A DNA stretch of 14,350 bases from Phycisphaerales bacterium (GCA_003171235.1 PMYM01000091.1:2812-17161); one strand, 5' to 3'; numbered from the stretch's first letter, positions 1 through 5,958 are shown. The notes: a model not told the origin generated them from the sequence alone. Made by a program: numbers and translations.

Positions 1-2
1 TA

Positions 3-29
3 CGCAATCCTAAATTGGGCTAGATTGCG
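3..29. repeat. Small inverted repeat at the window edge
   Basis: The 7-base arms CGCAATC (3-9) and GATTGCG (23-29) are exact reverse complements, and a TA/TA pair could extend the stem after a one-base bulge. It lies about 70 bp past the stop of the mnmE-like gene on the minus strand. No T-tract follows in either direction, so I do not call it a terminator. A second small stem, GCCCC/GGGGC, lies near 34-47. Nothing else is recognisable in 1-95. Confidence 0.3.
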
Positions 30-95
30 CTCGCCCCATCCGGGGCTGAAGTATCGGACTCCCTCAACCTGCTTCGCGCAAATCCTCTATGTTCT

Positions 96-1244
96 TTACC
101 GTCCCAGCAGGCGGTCCAGGGCTCCCCTGGCATCCTGCATGCGATGCGACTCCAGGGCCCCCGCCGCCTCCAGCAAAAGCTGCTGCTGCCTTTGAGTGAA
201 GGCCATGGCCAAGGCCGGGGCAAAGTCCGCCATTCCCAGCCGGCGGCGAATCTCCGCCCGCAGTTGGGCCAGGCCCGCCAGCGTAACGCCCGACACGCCC
301 AGCACCCCCGGCTGGGGCGGGTAGCGGTCGCACTTGCCTTGCAGGCTCAGCACATGGGGCAGGCCCGCCAGCCGCGACAAAAGGGCCTCCTGCCCGGGCA
401 CGGGCGGTTCCTGCGGCAAGTGCACCAGCACCACCAGATCGGCCCGCTCGATCCGTTCCAGGGCCCGCTCGACCGCCTGGCGGTCAACGTGGTGGCCGGG
501 GGAATCCCACAGCCCGGCGGTGTCGGTCAGGTGCACGGGCAGACCGTCGATATCCACCAGGCTTCGCACCCAGTCGCGGGTGGTGCCGGGGATATCGGAA
601 ACGATGGCCACCTGCCGCCCAGCCAGGGCGTTGGCCAGCGTGCTCTTGCCGACGTTGGGCGCGCCGGCGACGACCACCTCCGCCCCATCCAAAAGCCTGA
701 GCATTTGCGGCAGGGCCGCCGCCGCCTGGCGCAAGGCCTGGGCCGACGGGTCTTCATTCGCCGCCAGGGCCGACAGCCCGCCCGACCACTGCGCCGCCAC
801 GGCCGTGGCCGCCAGCGGCGTGGCCGCCGCCAGCAGCGCCTCCGCCGCCTCGGCGGCGATGGCCGGGTTGTCGTGCGCCGGATGGGCAAAGGCCAGGGCC
901 GCATCGCCCCCCGCCTCGGGCCTGATCGCCGCCCCCTGCCGGGCCAATAGCGCCAGCACCGCCCGCGCCGCCTGCGGCCCGCCGTGGATGTTGATCTCGA
1001 TCCGCTCCCCGGCCAGGGCGACGATGGCCTCGTCGATGGTCTGCTCGCCATCGACGATCCTGCCCAGCGACAGCACCCCTGGTAGCACAGGCGTCTCGCC
1101 TGTGCCGCATTGGTCGCATAAGCGTCTGGAGAACTTCGCCACAAACACCCGCCCCAGCACGCCGGCCGCCTCCGGCCCGGAAAGCACGATCACGGCAATG
1201 CCACCACGGGCGGGCGAGGTCACCAGTTGTGCGGTTACTGCCAT
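96..1244 (-). CDS. mnmE: Divergent MnmE/TrmE-like GTPase (tRNA modification GTPase family)
   Basis: The 382-residue product has the MnmE architecture: an N-terminal folate-type domain (start VTAQLVTSPARGGIAV, HGG at 87-89), a helical segment, and an inserted G domain with G1 GAPNVGKST (194-202), switch region DIPGTTRD (217-224) and G3 DTAG (241-244). MnmE works with MnmG to modify the wobble uridine of some tRNAs. This copy is shorter than the usual roughly 450 residues. It lacks the YTGED and EFTxRAFLNGKxDL signatures, has GKCD (303-306) where G4 NKxD is expected, and ends in LLGR instead of the cysteine-containing CIGK. Residues 47-54 (GTGETPVL) are encoded by a repeat palindrome. The start at 1244 was chosen because family homology begins at once; an in-frame ATG at 1265 adds seven residues. 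Family membership is clear, but conventional tRNA-modifying activity is doubtful. Confidence 0.8.
   Translation of the reverse strand: MAVTAQLVTSPARGGIAVIVLSGPEAAGVLGRVFVAKFSRRLCDQCGTGETPVLPGVLSLGRIVDGEQTIDEAIVALAGERIEINIHGGPQAARAVLALLARQGAAIRPEAGGDAALAFAHPAHDNPAIAAEAAEALLAAATPLAATAVAAQWSGGLSALAANEDPSAQALRQAAAALPQMLRLLDGAEVVVAGAPNVGKSTLANALAGRQVAIVSDIPGTTRDWVRSLVDIDGLPVHLTDTAGLWDSPGHHVDRQAVERALERIERADLVVLVHLPQEPPVPGQEALLSRLAGLPHVLSLQGKCDRYPPQPGVLGVSGVTLAGLAQLRAEIRRRLGMADFAPALAMAFTQRQQQLLLEAAGALESHRMQDARGALDRLLGR
1085..1105. repeat. REP-like palindrome inside the mnmE-like gene
   Basis: Perfect 9-base arms GCACAGGCG (1085-1093) and CGCCTGTGC (1097-1105) flank a 3-base loop. The sequence is read in frame as GTGETPVL. 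The core CACAGGC/GCCTGTG recurs at 3731-3749, and a 6-base version at 3772-3788. From general knowledge, dispersed palindromes of this type (translated as TGETPV or HRRDACATR in database proteins) are common in planctomycete and verrucomicrobial genomes. That family assignment comes from memory, not from a search. Confidence 0.75.
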
Positions 1245-1266
1245 GAAACGCCAATCGACATCCAAG

Positions 1267-1272
1267 ACTTTA
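1267..1272 (-). promoter_or_regulatory. Possible -10 element (TAAAGT) for mnmE
   Basis: Read on the minus strand, TAAAGT abuts the CGCAGAGG repeat arm and lies 22 nt before the ATG at 1244. The same 22-nt distance separates TAGAAT from the coaX start. No convincing -35 element is seen, so this is weak evidence. Confidence 0.25.
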
Positions 1273-1438
1273 CGCAGAGGCGCAGAGAACGCAGAGCAAG
1301 ACGCAGAGGCGGACTATTCTCAGAAACAAAGAGAAGAAGGCAACCGCTGGTTGGATAAACGAAAAGTCCAAAGGTAACGGCTAATCCAAGTAACAACTTC
1401 TTCTCTGCGTTCCTCTGCGTCCTCTGCGCCTCTGCGTA
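1271..1438. repeat. Inverted CGCAGAGG-repeat element, copy 1
   Basis: The left arm (1271-1312) is a degenerate tandem of CGCAGAGG-type units beginning TACGCAGAGGCGCAGAG. The right arm (1401-1438) carries the same units in reverse complement and ends CGCCTCTGCGTA. The roughly 90-bp interior is unrelated and relatively AT-rich. Together they fill most of the 214-bp gap between coaX and the mnmE-like gene. The translation (YAEAQRTQRNAEK) is repeat read-through, not a gene. A second element with the same arms is at 2259-2423. Confidence 0.8.
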
Positions 1439-1458
1439 GATTCCGGGAAGGAAAGTAC

Positions 1459-2232
1459 CTACTCTTCTTCCTCCAGGCGGAGTTCGCCCTTGGCCAAATG
1501 GAAGGCCAGGGCCACGCCCAGGAGTGTCAGCTCGGGCACAACGGCTTGCTCCAGGCCCTGATTCTCGCGGATGAGCTCGGCGTCGCCGCCGGTCAGGATA
1601 AGCAGCGGCCACTTTTTCAGTTCGGTGGCGTAGGCCTCGGTCAAGAACTGGATGGCCCCGCGGGCGCCGTACACCAACCCGCCGATGATGGCCTGCCGCG
1701 TGTCCTTTCCGAACGCCCACGTCGGATGCTCCAGGGCCACCTTGGGCAGCAAGGCCGTGCCGCCGGCCAGGGCCGAGGCCCCCAGCGACAGCCCCGGCAG
1801 GATCGCTCCGCCCAGGAATACGCCTTCGTCGCTGACGCAGTCAACGGTGATGGCGGTGCCGCAATCGGCCACCACGCAGGCCTGCCGGAGACGGTAATAG
1901 GCCATGGCCGCTGCGCACAGCCGGTCGGCGCCGCAGCGCTGGGGCTCGCTCAGGTCGGTGCGGATGGGCAGGGGCAGATCCGCCCCCACCACCAGCACCT
2001 CTTCGCCCAGGGCGGCGGCCGCGGACTTGAGTTTGTCCAAGTTGGCCGGATTGACCGAGCAGGCCGCGATCTTCTTAGGATCGGGCATGGCCGCCCACAC
2101 CTGGGCCAGTAACCCGGGCAGCTTGTCCAACTGGTCCTTGCCCAGCCGGTGCAGGTTGCTCGCCTGCTCCTCGAAAACCTCGCCCAGGCCGATGTGGGTG
2201 TTGCCGACGTCGCACGCCAATATGTGATGCAT
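1459..2232 (-). CDS. coaX: Type III pantothenate kinase
   Basis: This is a full-length 257-residue member of the CoaX family. CoaX phosphorylates pantothenate with ATP as the first step of coenzyme A synthesis, in the cytoplasm. The sequence shows the phosphate-binding DVGNTHIGLG near residue 8, the GADR motif in CGADRLCAAAMAYY (about residue 100), the second acidic and phosphate motif VVADCGTAITVD, and the GGAILPGLSL segment typical of the type III acetate/sugar-kinase/Hsp70 fold. The ATG at 2232 gives a start that matches the family. Upstream are a weak purine run (AGAGAG) and TAGAAT 22 nt before the ATG, which lies at the edge of a repeat. The gene follows obgE and precedes the mnmE-like gene on the same strand, but repeat-filled gaps separate all three. 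Confidence 0.93.
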   Translation of the reverse strand: MHHILACDVGNTHIGLGEVFEEQASNLHRLGKDQLDKLPGLLAQVWAAMPDPKKIAACSVNPANLDKLKSAAAALGEEVLVVGADLPLPIRTDLSEPQRCGADRLCAAAMAYYRLRQACVVADCGTAITVDCVSDEGVFLGGAILPGLSLGASALAGGTALLPKVALEHPTWAFGKDTRQAIIGGLVYGARGAIQFLTEAYATELKKWPLLILTGGDAELIRENQGLEQAVVPELTLLGVALAFHLAKGELRLEEEE

Positions 2233-2254
2233 GGGAGTCTCTCTTTAACCAAAG

Positions 2255-2260
2255 ATTCTA
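2255..2260 (-). promoter_or_regulatory. Possible -10 element (TAGAAT) for coaX
   Basis: Minus-strand TAGAAT lies 22 nt before the coaX ATG and overlaps the outer end of the CGCAGAGG repeat. The same hexamer precedes several plus-strand genes in this window. No -35 match was recognised. Confidence 0.35.
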
Positions 2261-2423
2261 CGCAGAGGCGCAGAGGACGCAGAGAAAGGAATTCGAGAAG
2301 AAACGAATCACAAAGCTCACAAGATCACCTAACTTTGTTTTCTGTAAATGCTCTTCGTGTTCTTTGTGCTCTTTGTGGTTGAATCTGTTCTCTTTCTCTC
2401 TGCGTTCTCTGCGCCTCTGCGTA
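2259..2423. repeat. Inverted CGCAGAGG/CACAAAG-repeat element, copy 2
   Basis: The outer arms, TACGCAGAGGCGCAGAGG at 2259-2276 and its near-exact reverse complement ending at 2423, match over roughly 25 bases with few differences. Inside them is a second inverted layer of CACAAAG-type units: CACAAAGCTCACAAG near 2310-2325 on the plus strand and CACAAAGAGCACAAAG on the minus strand near 2365-2381. The element fills nearly the whole obgE-coaX gap. The translated peptide NHKEHKEHEEH is repeat read-through and not a real protein. Confidence 0.8.
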
Positions 2424-2445
2424 TAGTCCTGGCAACGTCGGGATC

Positions 2446-3447
2446 TCAAGTCTTGTGCTTAACCGCCGGATGCAGCTTGCGCCAAAGTCGGTTGACCAAT
2501 TCCTTGATGCCATCCCCCGTGGCGCCGGAGATGGGCAGAACCTTCTTGTGGATGGCCTTGGAGAAGCGGGCCAGGGCCTCCTGGGCGCCGGTCAGGTCCA
2601 TTTTGTTGGCCACGATGATCTGCGGGCGCTTGCCCAGCGCCTGGGAGTGCTTTTTGAGTTCCTCGTTGATGATCCGGTAGTTCTCGACGGGGTCGCCCAC
2701 CGGCGGGCAGATGTCCACGATGTGCACCAGCACCCGCGTGCGCTCCACGTGCCGCAGGAAGGCGTCGCCCAGGCCGATGCCGCTGTGGGCGCCCTCGATC
2801 AGCCCGGGAATATCGGCCATGACGAAGTTGCGCTGGCCGTCCAGGTTGACCACACCCAGCACCGGCTCCAGCGTGGTGAAGGGATAGGCGGCCACCTTGG
2901 GCCGGGCGGCAGATACCCGCCGCAACAGCGTGCTCTTGCCGGCGTTGGGCTGGCCGATCAGCCCCACCTGGGCGATGAGCTTGAGCTCCAGGTGCAGGCG
3001 GCGGAACTCGGCTGTCCGGCCGGGCTCGAACTCGCGCGGGGCCTGGTGGCTGGGGGTGGCGAAATGCACGTTGCCCCTGCCGCCCTTGCCGCCCTTGGCC
3101 ACGCAGACCGACTCACCCGGCTCCGTCAGGTCCTTGAGCAGGGTGCCGTAGTCGGCGTCGCGGATGATGGTGCCGGGCGGCACCAGGATGGTCACGTCCC
3201 GGCCGTTGGCGCCGTGGCACTTCTTGCTCGTGCCGTTGCCGCCGTTGGGGGCGTTCCAGTGGTGCTTGCCGGTCAGGTGATACAGGGTGTTGACGGAGGT
3301 GTCGGCCTGGATGAAAACGCTCCCCCCCTTGCCGCCGTCGCCGCCGTCGGGCCCGCCGTAGGGAACGAACTTTTCGCGGCGGAAGCTGGCGCTGCCGTTG
3401 CCGCCGTCGCCGCCCTTGACCGTGATGTCCGCTTCATCCAGAAACAT
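2446..3447 (-). CDS. obgE: GTPase Obg/CgtA
   Basis: The 333-residue product is an Obg-family GTPase, involved in late 50S ribosome assembly and stress signalling. The glycine-rich Obg fold spans residues 1 to about 158, opening MFLDEADITVKGGDGGNG and GGPDGGDGGKGG. The G domain has G1 GQPNAGKST (165-173), switch I with YPFTTLEP (188-195), G3 DIPGLIEGA (212-220), G4 NKMD (281-284) and G5 ISGATG (306-311). There is no C-terminal OCT domain, so it is the short form. The ATG at 3447 matches the family start exactly. The only Shine-Dalgarno candidate is AGG 6 nt upstream, and it lies inside the terminal inverted repeat of the 276-bp element next to the start codon. Pairing of obgE with rpmA is common in bacteria. 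Confidence 0.96.
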   Translation of the reverse strand: MFLDEADITVKGGDGGNGSASFRREKFVPYGGPDGGDGGKGGSVFIQADTSVNTLYHLTGKHHWNAPNGGNGTSKKCHGANGRDVTILVPPGTIIRDADYGTLLKDLTEPGESVCVAKGGKGGRGNVHFATPSHQAPREFEPGRTAEFRRLHLELKLIAQVGLIGQPNAGKSTLLRRVSAARPKVAAYPFTTLEPVLGVVNLDGQRNFVMADIPGLIEGAHSGIGLGDAFLRHVERTRVLVHIVDICPPVGDPVENYRIINEELKKHSQALGKRPQIIVANKMDLTGAQEALARFSKAIHKKVLPISGATGDGIKELVNRLWRKLHPAVKHKT

Positions 3448-3448
3448 G

Positions 3449-3724
3449 GAGTGCCTAACAAAATGCCCCGCGGCCGCGACGCCGCGGATTTTGGCGCAGG
3501 CCTAGGCGCGAGGGCGAGGACGACCCTGAAAGATGGGTCGTCGAGCCCGAGCAACGACGGCATGCGGCAAAAGATGCGGCGTCCCTCCGGGTTGCGGCGA
3601 AAACCGCCCATCTACTTCGTCAGGCCTCCTCGACATATCGCTGAGGATATGTCATCGTCGGCCTTCCTTGTATCTGGTCGATTTTGGCCGCAACGCGGCT
3701 CACGCGGCATTTTGTCAGGCACTC
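3449..3724 (-). other. 276-bp structured element bounded by 19-bp terminal inverted repeats
   Basis: Ends 3449-3467 and 3706-3724 are inverted copies of GAGTGCCTGACAAAATGCC with one difference, which becomes a G-U pair in RNA. Inside are perfect stems: GACGACCC/GGGTCGTC (3519-3526, 3535-3542) and GACATATC/GATATGTC (3632-3639, 3646-3653). The latter is enclosed by AGGCC/GGCCT in a two-part hairpin. An AAGGA-preceded mini-ORF (MTYPQRYVEEA) spans this hairpin on the minus strand. The element fills most of the rpmA-obgE gap and abuts the obgE start. It could be a MITE-like mobile element or a structured leader RNA. No flanking target duplication is obvious. A longer reading frame here (minus, ATG at 3611) runs into obgE out of frame and looks non-coding. 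Confidence 0.6.
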
Positions 3725-3730
3725 TAAAAG

Positions 3731-3788
3731 CACAGGCGCCGGGCCTGTGACCATTAGCTAAGTGGCTCTAAACAGGCCTGACGCCTGT
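3731..3788. repeat. Pair of CACAGGC palindromes (REP-like)
   Basis: Palindrome one is CACAGGC (3731-3737) with GCCTGTG (3743-3749). Palindrome two is ACAGGC (3772-3777) with GCCTGT (3783-3788). The core matches the palindrome inside the mnmE-like gene. They sit between the rpmA stop and the 276-bp element, so on the minus strand they lie in the rpmA 3' region. A transcript end or mRNA-stabilising role is possible, but no T-run follows. A further half-copy (CACAGGCC) is near 3802-3809. Confidence 0.7.
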
Positions 3789-3827
3789 GCTGTCTTGAGC
3801 TCACAGGCCAAACGCATCAAGGACGAA

Positions 3828-4061
3828 TCAGACTATGTCCACGAAGCGCCCGCGGAACTGCACCTTGCCGTCGGTCAGGGCAAAGAGGGTGTTGTCCCGC
3901 CCCATGCCGCAATTGCGCCCCGCCCGGAAGGGCGTGCCGCACTGGCGAACGATAATACAGCCGGCCGTCACCGCCTGCCCGCCGGAGGCCTTCAGGCCTC
4001 GGCGCTGGGCGTTGGAATCGCGGCCGTTCTTGGTGGAACCTTGTCCCTTTTTATGTGCCAT
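3828..4061 (-). CDS. rpmA: 50S ribosomal protein L27
   Basis: The 77-residue product matches L27, which sits near the peptidyl-transferase centre of the large ribosomal subunit. Family hallmarks are MAHKKGQGSTKNGRDSNAQR at the N-terminus, GGQAVTAGCIIVRQCGTPFRAG in the middle and NCGMGRDNTLFALTDGKVQF towards the end. It is slightly shorter than the usual 85 or so residues because the C-terminal tail is trimmed to RGRFVDIV. The ATG at 4061 is preceded by GGAG with 7-nt spacing. A TTGACC-17-TAAAAT promoter and a folded leader lie directly upstream. The usual partner rplU (L21) is not upstream; an unrelated secreted-protein gene is there instead. obgE follows downstream on the same strand. Confidence 0.96.
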   Translation of the reverse strand: MAHKKGQGSTKNGRDSNAQRRGLKASGGQAVTAGCIIVRQCGTPFRAGRNCGMGRDNTLFALTDGKVQFRGRFVDIV

Positions 4062-4072
4062 AACACAACTCC

Positions 4073-4124
4073 GTCTTGCGCAACCGGCAGGGGCCATACC
4101 GCGGCCCAAGGGCTGCCGCAAGAC
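4073..4124 (-). promoter_or_regulatory. Folded 5' leader of rpmA (candidate cis-regulatory RNA)
   Basis: On the minus strand the predicted transcript begins at about 4124 with GTCTTGCG, which pairs perfectly with CGCAAGAC (4080-4073). Inside, GCAG (4116-4113) pairs with CTGC (4090-4087), and GGGCC (4107-4103) pairs with GGCCC (4095-4091) around the loop GCGGTAT. Asymmetric bulges CCCTT and CGGTTG separate the helices. The 3' arm of the outer stem is followed immediately by the GGAG Shine-Dalgarno of rpmA. This layout resembles ribosomal-protein autoregulatory leaders. The function is inferred. Confidence 0.55.
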
Positions 4125-4129
4125 CAGTG

Positions 4130-4158
4130 ATTTTAGGGCGTTTGGCCCCTGGGGTCAA
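4130..4158 (-). promoter_or_regulatory. Sigma70-type promoter of rpmA
   Basis: On the minus strand the -35 is TTGACC (4158-4153), the spacer is exactly 17 nt, and the -10 is TAAAAT (4135-4130). The predicted start, about 4123, coincides with the first base of the folded leader, which supports both calls. The leader to the ATG would be about 62 nt. Confidence 0.65.
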
Positions 4159-4197
4159 TACGCAGTTGGAATGAAAAACGTTCAGGCCTTGGATTGC

Positions 4198-4827
4198 TTA
4201 CCGCATGACCCAGCTCTTGTCCACCAGTTTGGGCGGGTTGGCGGCGCGGGCGGCCGGTTCCGAGGGCATGGCATACTGCAGCCGCAGGGCCTTCCGCAGG
4301 ATGACCTTGGTCGAAGCCGCGCCGGGCTGGCTGGCCGGCAAGGCGATTTTCGCCTCTTCGCCGGAAAGCCCGCCGATGAAGCTGTCGAAGGCCCGAGCCT
4401 CCGGGTCGATGTCCGGCCAGATGGCCACGCCGTCTTTGGCGTTGTCCTCGCCCTGGAGAATCTTGCCGGTTATGCTGGTCTGGTCGACCAGCAGGGGATT
4501 GTTCACGTTCTTCTGGATGGCGTCGAAGACCACCGCCGGAACGGCCACGCCGCTGCGGTAGATTCTTCCGGTGTCGGTGTACAGGGTGAAGTCGGGAATG
4601 AAGGTCCGGTCGGCGCCGGTGCGGTTGGCGACGGTGTACAGCATGTACCAGAAGGTCTTCTTGCTGCCATCGGGCAGGGTGACGGCGATGGGCTGGGGAT
4701 CCTGGTATTTGAAATCCAGTTCCCAAGTCACCGGCACCACGCTGGGCGTGGGCGCCGGCTCGCCTTGCAGGGCGGCGACGAAGAGGGCGGCGACAGCCAA
4801 CGCCAGCACAGCGGCGCAATACCTCAT
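4198..4827 (-). CDS. Secreted protein of unknown function
   Basis: The 209-residue product starts MRYCAAVLALAVAALFVAAL, a hydrophobic signal peptide, followed by a Pro/Thr-rich stretch. The mature part has WELDFKYQDPQPI (35-47), then FWYMLYTVANRTGADRTFIP (59-78) and TLYTDTGRIY (81-90), which look like a beta-sandwich core, and an Ala-rich C-terminal tail. I recognise the pattern as one seen in planctomycete hypothetical proteins but can assign no function or named domain. The start at 4827 is supported by AAGGAG 8 nt upstream and by the signal peptide; an upstream in-frame ATG at 4902 would bury the signal sequence. A consensus-like promoter lies at 4874-4902. The gene stops 40 bp before the rpmA -35 element and is on the same strand. 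Confidence 0.8.
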   Translation of the reverse strand: MRYCAAVLALAVAALFVAALQGEPAPTPSVVPVTWELDFKYQDPQPIAVTLPDGSKKTFWYMLYTVANRTGADRTFIPDFTLYTDTGRIYRSGVAVPAVVFDAIQKNVNNPLLVDQTSITGKILQGEDNAKDGVAIWPDIDPEARAFDSFIGGLSGEEAKIALPASQPGAASTKVILRKALRLQYAMPSEPAARAANPPKLVDKSWVMR

Positions 4828-4873
4828 GCGAGCACTCCTTCCGGGGGCCAACGGCAGTGGCCTGAGTGGCATG

Positions 4874-4902
4874 AATTTACGCGCCGGCGCGGCTGCTGTC
4901 AA
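4874..4902 (-). promoter_or_regulatory. Sigma70-type promoter with a palindrome in its spacer
   Basis: The minus strand reads TTGACA (4902-4897), a 17-nt spacer and TAAATT (4879-4874). The -35 is a perfect consensus match. The spacer contains the 10-base palindrome GCGCCGGCGC (4881-4890), a possible operator for a dimeric repressor. It drives the secreted-protein gene starting at 4827, with a leader of about 40 nt. Confidence 0.7.
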
Positions 4903-4927
4903 TGGCGGTGGAAGAGGTTTTTCCCGG

Positions 4928-4933
4928 TAGAAT
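4928..4933 (+). promoter_or_regulatory. Candidate -10 element (TAGAAT) for the GNAT gene
   Basis: TAGAAT lies 21 nt before the GTG start at 4955. An AAGGA Shine-Dalgarno lies between them (4944-4948), so this gene would have a short conventional leader. No -35 match is seen at the expected distance. It is divergent from the promoter at 4874-4902. Confidence 0.4.
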
Positions 4934-4954
4934 ACTGGCGGCTAAGGAATACAC

Positions 4955-5830
4955 GTGCGAATCGAAGAGGTCAACACATCCAGCCGGCAGCAGGCGATGG
5001 AGTTTCTGGAGTCCTGCCGCCCGGGCATGGTCGCCATTTTGGGGCCGCTGCTGGCCCAGCCCGGGCGGTGCATTTTTCTGTGGGCCGACGGGGAGGGCGG
5101 TCCTGTGGCCGCCGCCGTGGCGGTGAGCAATCCCGGCCGCACCGCCATGATCTTCCTCTGCCACGTCGGCCTCTCGCAGGCCGGCCCCGCCGCCGTGGTC
5201 GGCCTGCTGGAAGAGTTGACCCGGCGGGCGTTCCAGCGGGGCGCCCAACTTGTCCAGGCCATGCTTTCCCCCGCTGGGCATCCAGACGCCGGCCTGCTGG
5301 AGCAGGCCGGTTACCGGCGGCTGGCCGAACTGATCTACCTGCGCCGCGGCCTGGCTGTGCCCTGGCAGGCGGGGCAAACCTCGCTGGAGTTTCGCCCCTA
5401 CGGGGGCCAGGATGCGGCGTTGGCGGAGATAATCCGCCGGACGTACGAGGATTCTCAGGACTGCCCGGGCCTATTGGGTTGGCGGGCGATGGAAGACGTG
5501 CTGGCCAGCCACAAGGCCAGCGGGCTGTTCCGCCCCGGGTGCTGGTGGATTCCGCACCTGGATGGGCAGCCCGTCGGCTGCGTCCTGGTCAACGATTTGA
5601 CCTGGCCGGCCGGCGCCTGCGAGGTGGTGTACCTGGGCGTTTGCCGGGAGTTTCGCCGCCGGGGCCTGGCCCGGCAGATGTTGCGGCACGCGATGGCCCA
5701 GGCCCGGCAGCGCGGGCGGGGGGAGATGCTGCTGGCGGTGGACGCGGGCAATTCGCCGGCCGTCGGGCTGTACCGCCAGGAGGGTTTCAGAGAAGACGAC
5801 CGGCGCGTGGTGTACATCAAGAGCCCCTAA
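4955..5830 (+). CDS. GNAT-family N-acetyltransferase (two GNAT-like halves)
   Basis: The 291-residue product is about twice the length of a single GNAT domain. The C-terminal half holds the acetyl-CoA-binding motif: strand VVYLGV (224-229), then REFRRRGLARQMLRHAMAQA (231-250), which fits the Q/RxxGxG/A loop plus helix, and the final NSPAVGLYRQEGFRE (266-280). The N-terminal half (1 to about 135) follows the same alternating pattern and ends in a LLEQAGYRRLAEL segment, but its CoA loop is degenerate. The tandem layout recalls mycothiol-synthase-like proteins, yet the substrate cannot be told from sequence. The start is GTG with AAGGA 6 nt upstream. It stands alone between the divergent secreted-protein gene and dnaA. 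The stop codon TAA is the loop of a GCCCC/GGGGC hairpin. Confidence 0.85.
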   Translation: MRIEEVNTSSRQQAMEFLESCRPGMVAILGPLLAQPGRCIFLWADGEGGPVAAAVAVSNPGRTAMIFLCHVGLSQAGPAAVVGLLEELTRRAFQRGAQLVQAMLSPAGHPDAGLLEQAGYRRLAELIYLRRGLAVPWQAGQTSLEFRPYGGQDAALAEIIRRTYEDSQDCPGLLGWRAMEDVLASHKASGLFRPGCWWIPHLDGQPVGCVLVNDLTWPAGACEVVYLGVCREFRRRGLARQMLRHAMAQARQRGRGEMLLAVDAGNSPAVGLYRQEGFREDDRRVVYIKSP

Positions 5831-5958
5831 GGGGCGTTATCAACCGCCGGCGTGAGCGGATTGTTGAGAACTGGTGGAAGCAATTTTTTTCGCCGCCTCA
5901 ACTGGCGGTGGTCGCGATCATTGGGTCGATGTGCACAAGAATTCCGTCAAGTGCCGCG

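Noticed and set aside
1271..2423. CRISPR array
   Set aside because: The repeats are short, degenerate and inverted, with no regular spacers. No cas gene is present.
2258..2449. Peptide with NHKEHKEHEEH
   Set aside because: It is a translation of the CACAAAG and CGCAGAGG repeat units, a known source of spurious proteins.
3273..3611. Minus-strand frame starting MGGFRRNPEGRRIFCRMPS
   Set aside because: It is built from the 276-bp structured element and then runs into obgE in the wrong frame. The pattern fits repeat or RNA sequence, not a protein.
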